A DNA stretch of 10,288 nucleotides from JBEINZ01 sp040377825. Lineage in GTDB: Bacteria > Pseudomonadota > Alphaproteobacteria > Rhizobiales > Ancalomicrobiaceae. Position numbers and translations under genes: made by a program. Each line of letters opens with the position of its first letter. Within the stretch, counting starts at the first letter, position 1. The notes beneath the pieces are model-generated. The model did no database searches. It had not been told where the DNA came from and worked only from the letters and a program-made list of their open reading frames with translations. The stretch covers positions 1-10,288 of the forward strand of contig JBEINZ010000107.1 of assembly GCA_040377825.1 (NCBI GenBank). The letters run 5' to 3'. This document shows positions 6,474 through 10,288 of the stretch, in pieces.

Positions 6474-6527
6474 CTGGAGCAATTCCTCATCGATCGGATG
6501 ATTCCCTCCGATCGGGAAATGCTCTAG
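6474..6527. repeat. Palindromic repeat, hairpin II of a paired element
   Basis: CTGGAGCA (6474-6481) pairs with TGCTCTAG (6520-6527, one G-T wobble). After one mismatch, TTCC pairs with GGAA. After a 4-nt bulge, CGATCGGA (6491-6498) pairs with TCCGATCG (6507-6514), leaving an 8-nt loop. Hairpin I ends 12 nt upstream. The pair lies directly before mgtE and would be part of its leader if the promoter is further upstream. Confidence 0.55.
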
Positions 6528-6561
6528 ACCAGGATCTTGCGCTTAAAGACCCTTAGCCGAC

Positions 6562-6568
6562 AAGGTGG
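6562..6568 (+). promoter_or_regulatory. Ribosome-binding site favouring the mgtE TTG start at 6573
   Basis: AAGGTGG stands 4 nt before TTG 6573 (8 nt if counted from AAGG). The alternative TTG at 6537 has only AGGA two bases away, too close, and lies just 9 nt after the palindromic repeat. Confidence 0.5.
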
Positions 6569-6572
6569 CCCT

Positions 6573-7982
6573 TTGAGTCTCGATGAAAGCACCGCCGCCT
6601 TGCCAGAGCCCGCGTCGCTGCCCCCCCGCGACGACGACGATAACCTGCGTCCGGAATTCTTGGAATCCGTTCGCGTGGCCGTGGCGAGCGCGAACGCGGA
6701 GCGATTGAGGGCGCTTGCGGAGGATCTGCACGAGGCGGAACTGGGTGACGTCATCCAATCGTTGCCGACGGAATTGCGGCCGGAACTGGTGCGCTTGCTT
6801 GGCGACGCCTTCGATTTCGGCGCCTTGCTGGAGATCGACGATACCATCCGCATGCAGCTTATCGAGGATCTGCCGCCGTCGACGGTCGCCAACGGCATGC
6901 GAGATCTCGATTCCGATGACGCTGTCTACATCCTCGAGGACCTCGATGCCGCCGAACAGGAAGCGATTCTCGGCCGCATTCCGATGTCGGAGCGCCTGCG
7001 CATCAAGCAGAGCCTCGACTATCCCGAGCAGTCGGCCGGCCGGTTGATGCAGACCGATTTCATTGCGGTGCCGCCATTTTGGACGGTGGGGCAAACGATC
7101 GACTATTGCCGCGAAACAGAAGAATTACCCGATGATTTCTATGAGATTTTCGTGGTGGATCCCGCATTCCGACTTGCTGGTTCCGTTCCGCTCGATCGCC
7201 TGCTGCGTAACAAACGCCCGGCTAAAATCAGCGAATTGGCGAGCGACGATATTCATACGATTCACGCTAGGGAAGATCGCGAGGAAGTCGCTCGAATGTT
7301 CGAGCGCTATAATCTGATCTCCATGGCCGTCGTTGACGATGGCGATCGGCTAGTCGGCGTGATCACCGCGGACGACGTCGTCGATGTTGTGAAGGAGGAG
7401 GCCGAAGAGGATCTGCGCGCGCTCGCCGGCGTCGGCGACGAAGAGATCTCCGATACGGTTTGGTACACTGCGCGTAACCGTTTCCTTTGGCTCTTTGTCA
7501 ATCTCTTGACGGCGTTCCTTGCCGCCGGGGTCATCGGTGCGTTCGAGGCAACGATCTCGCAAATCGTGGCACTCGCGGCGCTTGGACCGATCGTGGCGAG
7601 CCAAGGGGGGAACGCCGCGACACAGACCATGACGGTCGCCGTTCGCGCGATCGCGACCCGTGAAGTCGGCCGTTTGAACGTCTCGCGATTCGTCACCCGT
7701 GAGGTGCTGGTGGCGCTCCTGAACGGTCTCGCCTTTGCCTTGATCGTTGGGCTTGCCGTCTTCGCATGGTTTCAGGACGCGCGGCTTGGTGGCGTGATCG
7801 CGGGCGCCATGGTGGCCAATCTGTTGGCCGGGGGGATAGCCGGCGTATTGGTTCCCATCGCGGTCCAGAAATCTGGTGGGGATCCAGCGGTGATCTCGGG
7901 CGTCTTCGTTACGACCGTGACCGATTGCGTTGGTTTTTTCGCCGTACTGGGGCTCGCGACAATCTGGTTCGGCCTTGGCTGA
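6573..7982 (+). CDS. mgtE: Magnesium transporter MgtE
   Basis: The product is 469 residues from TTG 6573 (481 if TTG 6537 is used), normal for MgtE. Order: an MgtE_N alpha-solenoid (about 25-150, acidic, with repeated LxxLL-like helices), a CBS pair (about 155-275, including NLISMAVVDDGDRLVGVIT), the connecting plug helix (about 280-300), and a membrane domain (about 303-469) of some five helices. The membrane domain carries GGNAATQTMTVAVRAI (345-360) and GGDPAVISGVFVTTVTD (435-451). Asp451 corresponds to the ion-selecting Asp432 of Thermus MgtE. MgtE is a homodimeric inner-membrane Mg2+ channel; the acidic cytosolic domains bind Mg2+ and close the pore when internal Mg2+ is high. The RraA-fold gene follows after 19 nt, suggesting co-transcription. 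Confidence 0.92.
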   Translation: MSLDESTAALPEPASLPPRDDDDNLRPEFLESVRVAVASANAERLRALAEDLHEAELGDVIQSLPTELRPELVRLLGDAFDFGALLEIDDTIRMQLIEDLPPSTVANGMRDLDSDDAVYILEDLDAAEQEAILGRIPMSERLRIKQSLDYPEQSAGRLMQTDFIAVPPFWTVGQTIDYCRETEELPDDFYEIFVVDPAFRLAGSVPLDRLLRNKRPAKISELASDDIHTIHAREDREEVARMFERYNLISMAVVDDGDRLVGVITADDVVDVVKEEAEEDLRALAGVGDEEISDTVWYTARNRFLWLFVNLLTAFLAAGVIGAFEATISQIVALAALGPIVASQGGNAATQTMTVAVRAIATREVGRLNVSRFVTREVLVALLNGLAFALIVGLAVFAWFQDARLGGVIAGAMVANLLAGGIAGVLVPIAVQKSGGDPAVISGVFVTTVTDCVGFFAVLGLATIWFGLG

Positions 7983-8001
7983 ATTCACTTGAGGACTCCT
8001 A

Positions 8002-8712
8002 ATGGCACTCCTTCCCGAATTGCGCGAAGCGCTGTTGAAAATCTCGACCGCCACGATAACGACCGTTCTCCTGAAAAAGGGAATTCGGCGCAGCTGGATG
8101 CGCGGGCCGATGCCGTTCTCCGGCTCGGCCGAGAAAATCGTCGGCGAGGCCTTCACCTTGCGTTTCGTGCCGATGCGTGAAGATCTCGCAACGCCAGAAA
8201 GCTGGGCCTCGCCGCGGTCCACGCGCGCGGCGATCGAGGCCATGCCGGCGGGCGTCATCGCGGTCGCCGACGCGATGGGCGTGCCGGATGCCGGGATTTT
8301 TGGGGATATCCTGACCGAGCGTATGAAGGTGCGCGGTGTTGCCGGTCTGATCACCGACGGCGTGATGCGCGACGGTGTCGGCGTACGGGCGACGAACCTA
8401 CCGATTTGGTCGGCGGGTGTTGCCGCCCCGGCCTCGGTCGCCGGGCTTACCTTCGTAGGGTGGCAGGAGCCGATCGCCTGCGGAGGCGTGGCAATTTTTC
8501 CAGGCGATGTGGTGATGGCGGATGCCGACGGCGCGGTCGTCATCCCCGCGGCCCTCGTTCCCGCCGTGACCGAAGCCGGGCTCGAACAGGAACTTTTCGA
8601 GGGCTGGGCGCATGCGCAAGTGCGTGATGGCGCGGCGCTACCCGGCCTTTATCCCCCGAACGAGGAGACGCGCGCCCGATACGAGACATGGCGAGGGAAG
8701 CGGGAGACTTGA
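8002..8712 (+). CDS. RraA/HMG-aldolase-fold protein, possibly a metal-dependent aldolase
   Basis: The 236-residue product belongs to the family labelled RraA-like, 'dimethylmenaquinone methyltransferase' or 4-hydroxy-4-methyl-2-oxoglutarate aldolase. The core GDILTERMKVRG (101-112) followed by GLITDGVMRDG (115-125) forms the substrate and metal loop, and the C-terminal half carries CGGVAIFPGDVVMADADGAV (160-179). Asp102 and Arg123-Asp124 fit D-X20-R-D, which is known from family members with class II pyruvate aldolase activity. E. coli RraA itself is a shorter (about 160 residues) inhibitor of RNase E. The longer N-terminus and C-terminal tail here argue against simple RraA function. The start is clear: GAGGA lies 6 nt before ATG 8002. 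A pathway cannot be assigned because no catabolic genes adjoin. The gene probably shares a transcript with mgtE. Confidence 0.8.
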   Translation: MALLPELREALLKISTATITTVLLKKGIRRSWMRGPMPFSGSAEKIVGEAFTLRFVPMREDLATPESWASPRSTRAAIEAMPAGVIAVADAMGVPDAGIFGDILTERMKVRGVAGLITDGVMRDGVGVRATNLPIWSAGVAAPASVAGLTFVGWQEPIACGGVAIFPGDVVMADADGAVVIPAALVPAVTEAGLEQELFEGWAHAQVRDGAALPGLYPPNEETRARYETWRGKRET

Positions 8713-8835
8713 AGGGCGATCTCGCCGATTTGCCGCCCATGATCGCATCGCTTAAGACTTACCCGCATGCGTGGGCTCGACATCCCGTCATTGAGCCCCT
8801 ACATCCCAGTCAACAATCTCCAGCCGGAAACCCTC

Positions 8836-9456
8836 ATGACGAGCACGCCGAAGACCTATTGGTACACCCGAATGGACGAAGACGAGCAGGAGGAGAAGAC
8901 CAAGACCCCTGCCTCCATCCCGGTCGAAAAGCATCTCTTCGACGCGCGGACGGTGCTCATCACCGGCAATATCACGCAGGAACTCGCCCGAGACGTGACC
9001 TCGCGCCTGCTCGCGCTCAGCCATGTCTCAAGCGATCCAATCAACGTCGTTGTCTGCTCGCCGGGCGGCCATGTCGAATCCGGTGACATGATCCATGACG
9101 TCATCCGCTTCGTGCCTGCGCCGGTGCGCATGATCGGCGTCGGCTGGGTCGCCTCGGCCGGGGCGCTGATCTATGTGTCCGTGCCGCGCGAGCGCCGCTT
9201 CTGTCTGCCGAATACCCGCTTCTTGCTTCACCAACCGTCGGGTGGCGCGGGCGGACCGGCGACCGATATCGAGATCCAGGCACGCGAGATCATCAAGATG
9301 CGCGACCGCCTCAACCGGCTCTTTTCGGTCGCCACCGGGCAGACCTTCGAGAAGATCGAGAAGGACACGGACCGTGATTTCTGGATGGGTCCGGAGGAAG
9401 CGATCGCGTATGGGCTCGTGAACAAGGTCGTCACGTCCATGGCGGACTTGACCTGA
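8836..9456 (+). CDS. ClpP-type serine peptidase paralogue
   Basis: The product is 206 residues from ATG 8836. The ClpP catalytic triad is intact: Ser107 in GWVASAGA, His132 in LLHQPSGG and Asp181 in DTDRDFWM, followed by GPEEAIAYGLVNKVV. ClpP forms a double heptameric chamber that degrades proteins fed by ClpX or ClpA. The N-terminus (YWYTRMDEDEQEEKTKTPAS) is acidic and unlike housekeeping ClpP, and no clpX, tig or lon adjoins, so this is probably an extra paralogue such as many alphaproteobacteria carry. The propeptide and axial-loop region differs, so its partner ATPase is uncertain. I preferred 8836 to the upstream ATG at 8767: the extra 23 residues look unrelated to the family, 8767 lacks a ribosome-binding site, and GGAAA precedes 8836. 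Confidence 0.85.
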   Translation: MTSTPKTYWYTRMDEDEQEEKTKTPASIPVEKHLFDARTVLITGNITQELARDVTSRLLALSHVSSDPINVVVCSPGGHVESGDMIHDVIRFVPAPVRMIGVGWVASAGALIYVSVPRERRFCLPNTRFLLHQPSGGAGGPATDIEIQAREIIKMRDRLNRLFSVATGQTFEKIEKDTDRDFWMGPEEAIAYGLVNKVVTSMADLT

Positions 9457-9480
9457 TCGATTGTTGAGCGGCTTGAAGAT

Positions 9481-9512
9481 CATGTGGCGTTGGCGCGATC
9501 CGCCGCCACATG
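9481..9512. terminator. Hairpin between convergent clpP-like and mcp genes
   Basis: CATGTGGCG (9481-9489) pairs perfectly with CGCCACATG (9504-9512); inner bases GCG/CGC may lengthen the stem. It lies 24 nt after the clpP-like stop and 4 nt after the mcp stop, the usual place for a shared terminator. Neither side has a good U tract, so it may be inefficient or serve as a 3' protective structure. Confidence 0.45.
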
Positions 9513-9516
9513 GTCG

Positions 9517-10288
9517 TCAGGCGGCCTCAAGTGCCGCAAGGAACCGCCCGACTTCGCCGGATAGGCGTTTTGCCTCCTCGCCGAGGTCCTCGGCGAGGCC
9601 ACCGATGGTCCCGGCCGTGAGTGCGGAGTCTTCGGCAACCGCGCTGACGCTGACCATGGATTGCGCGCCACGCGCCGCCTCCGCATTGGCTCGATGCATC
9701 GCACTCGTGATTTCGCCAAGTGCTTGATTCTGGCGCGCGACGGAGGTCGAAACAATGCGCGTGATTTCGGCCATCTCGGTAATGGTTCGGTCGATCGCCT
9801 GAATTGCGCCAACCGCCTCGCCCGAGGTCGCCTGGATCGCCGTGATCTGCATGGCGATTTCGCCCGTCGCCTTGGACGTTTCGTTCGCCAAGGACTTCAC
9901 TTCCTGCGCCACGATCGCAAAGCCTCGGCCGGCATCGCCGGCTCGTGCGGCCTCAATGGTCGCGTTCAGGGCGAGAAGATTGGTCTGCGCCGCGATCGAG
10001 CGGATGAGATCGACGACTTCCCCAATTCTCTGCGCTAGGTCGGCGAAGGCCTCGAGCTTTTCGGCGGTGGCGCGGGACTGCGTGACCGCGGCGTCGGCCG
10101 CATGGGTCGCCCGTTCGGCCTTTTGAAGCACTTCCGAGATGCTGCGAGCGAGATCGTCCGTCGCGGCAGCCGCGCCGGTTATATCGCGCGTCGCGTTACC
10201 GACGGCGCCGCCCGCGGCTTCCGCGCGCTCGGCCCCCGCGCGAGCCGATCCGTCGAGCGCGGACGCGGTATCCCCAAGCCGGGCAACC
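9517..10288 (-). CDS. Methyl-accepting chemotaxis protein, C-terminal signalling part (5' end outside window)
   Basis: The frame is open from the window edge to TGA at 9517-9519, giving the last 256 residues. The GTG at 10131 is internal: coding similarity (TDDLARSISEVLQKAE) continues upstream of it. The fragment is Ala/Glu-rich coiled coil with the near-invariant hairpin tip AAQTNLLALNATIEAARAG (9937-9993), where CheW and CheA bind, then GRGFAIVAQEVKSLANETSK and the descending helix. It ends LSGEVGRFLAALEAA with no CheR/CheB-docking pentapeptide. These receptors sense ligands and control CheA kinase, hence flagellar rotation. The sensory domain and any membrane segments are outside the window, so the ligand and location are unknown. 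It faces the clpP-like gene. Confidence 0.93.
   Translation of the reverse strand, partial: VARLGDTASALDGSARAGAERAEAAGGAVGNATRDITGAAAATDDLARSISEVLQKAERATHAADAAVTQSRATAEKLEAFADLAQRIGEVVDLIRSIAAQTNLLALNATIEAARAGDAGRGFAIVAQEVKSLANETSKATGEIAMQITAIQATSGEAVGAIQAIDRTITEMAEITRIVSTSVARQNQALGEITSAMHRANAEAARGAQSMVSVSAVAEDSALTAGTIGGLAEDLGEEAKRLSGEVGRFLAALEAA

Larger units (their letters stand above)
6111..6572. other. Intergenic region between divergent deacetylase and mgtE genes
   Basis: This 462-base stretch should hold the deacetylase operon promoter (minus) and the mgtE promoter (plus), but I see no clear -35/-10 pair for either. Two small dyads are visible: GATAG-N4-CTATC (6193-6206) and CATGTT-N15-AACATG (6267-6293, arm centres 21 bp apart). 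The right end is filled by a two-hairpin repeat (6413-6527). I did not recognise a magnesium-sensing M-box or other riboswitch. Confidence 0.5.

Noticed and set aside
6543..7094. 183-codon open frame on the minus strand
   Set aside because: Antisense to the MgtE N-terminal domain; His/Arg/Gln-rich translation with no family signal.
7350..8543. 397-codon open frame on the minus strand
   Set aside because: It runs antisense through mgtE and the RraA-fold gene, which both have clear family motifs. Its translation is Pro/Ser/Arg-rich without recognisable domains, as expected of a GC-rich shadow frame.
8773..8798. Inverted repeat GGGCTC...GAGCCC before the clpP-like gene as a terminator or riboswitch
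   Set aside because: The stem is short with a 10-nt loop and no U tract, and nothing matches a known leader element. Probably chance in GC-rich DNA.
9028..9483. 151-codon open frame on the minus strand
   Set aside because: Antisense to the ClpP-type gene, whose catalytic triad is certain.
1..10288. Defence system, CRISPR array, prophage or insertion sequence
   Set aside because: No regularly spaced direct repeats, transposase, integrase, nuclease, toxin-antitoxin or phage structural signatures were seen on either strand.

Overview
The window is a chromosomal stretch of a high-GC alphaproteobacterium, most likely a member of the Hyphomicrobiales (Rhizobiales). This placement is inference. 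It rests on the alphaproteobacterial look of the proteins (the 'LPL..KE.VLTFDDGP' type of secreted NodB-domain deacetylase, the Trp/Arg-rich ClpP paralogue, the PccA-like biotin carboxylase) and on a palindromic intergenic repeat of a kind common in that order. The genes are mostly housekeeping. I found no insertion sequence, prophage, CRISPR array, toxin-antitoxin pair or defence system.

Layout from left to right. (1) 1-1674: the 3' part of a propionyl-CoA carboxylase alpha subunit (biotin carboxylase plus biotin carrier) that enters from outside the window. (2) 1675-2122: a long intergenic stretch with an AT-rich island. The island holds a possible 40-codon gene with a good ribosome-binding site and a 14-bp palindrome across its start codon, and a GC-rich hairpin follows. 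(3) 2123-3165: acyP (acylphosphatase, TTG start) and lipB (octanoyltransferase) converge and overlap by 22 bp. (4) 3166-3563: a control region with an inverted repeat over a candidate lipB promoter, then an orphan 88-residue FliN-like SpoA protein. (5) 3739-3877: tRNA-Leu(GAG) with its own intrinsic terminator. (6) 3888-6110: two tandem, paralogous, exported NodB-domain polysaccharide deacetylases on the minus strand. (7) 6111-6572: a long intergenic stretch ending in a two-hairpin palindromic repeat. (8) 6573-8712: the Mg2+ channel mgtE followed after 19 nt by an RraA/HMG-aldolase-fold protein, probably one transcript. (9) 8836-9456: a ClpP-type serine peptidase paralogue with an intact catalytic triad. 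(10) 9517-10288: the C-terminal signalling end of a methyl-accepting chemotaxis protein on the minus strand, cut by the window edge.

Few genes look functionally linked. The firmest groupings are the deacetylase pair, mgtE with the RraA-fold gene, and the convergent pairs acyP/lipB and clpP-like/mcp. Points most worth following up are the AT-rich small ORF with its start-codon palindrome, the D-X20-R-D motif in the 'RraA' protein, the paired hairpin repeat before mgtE, and the inverted repeat over the lipB promoter.
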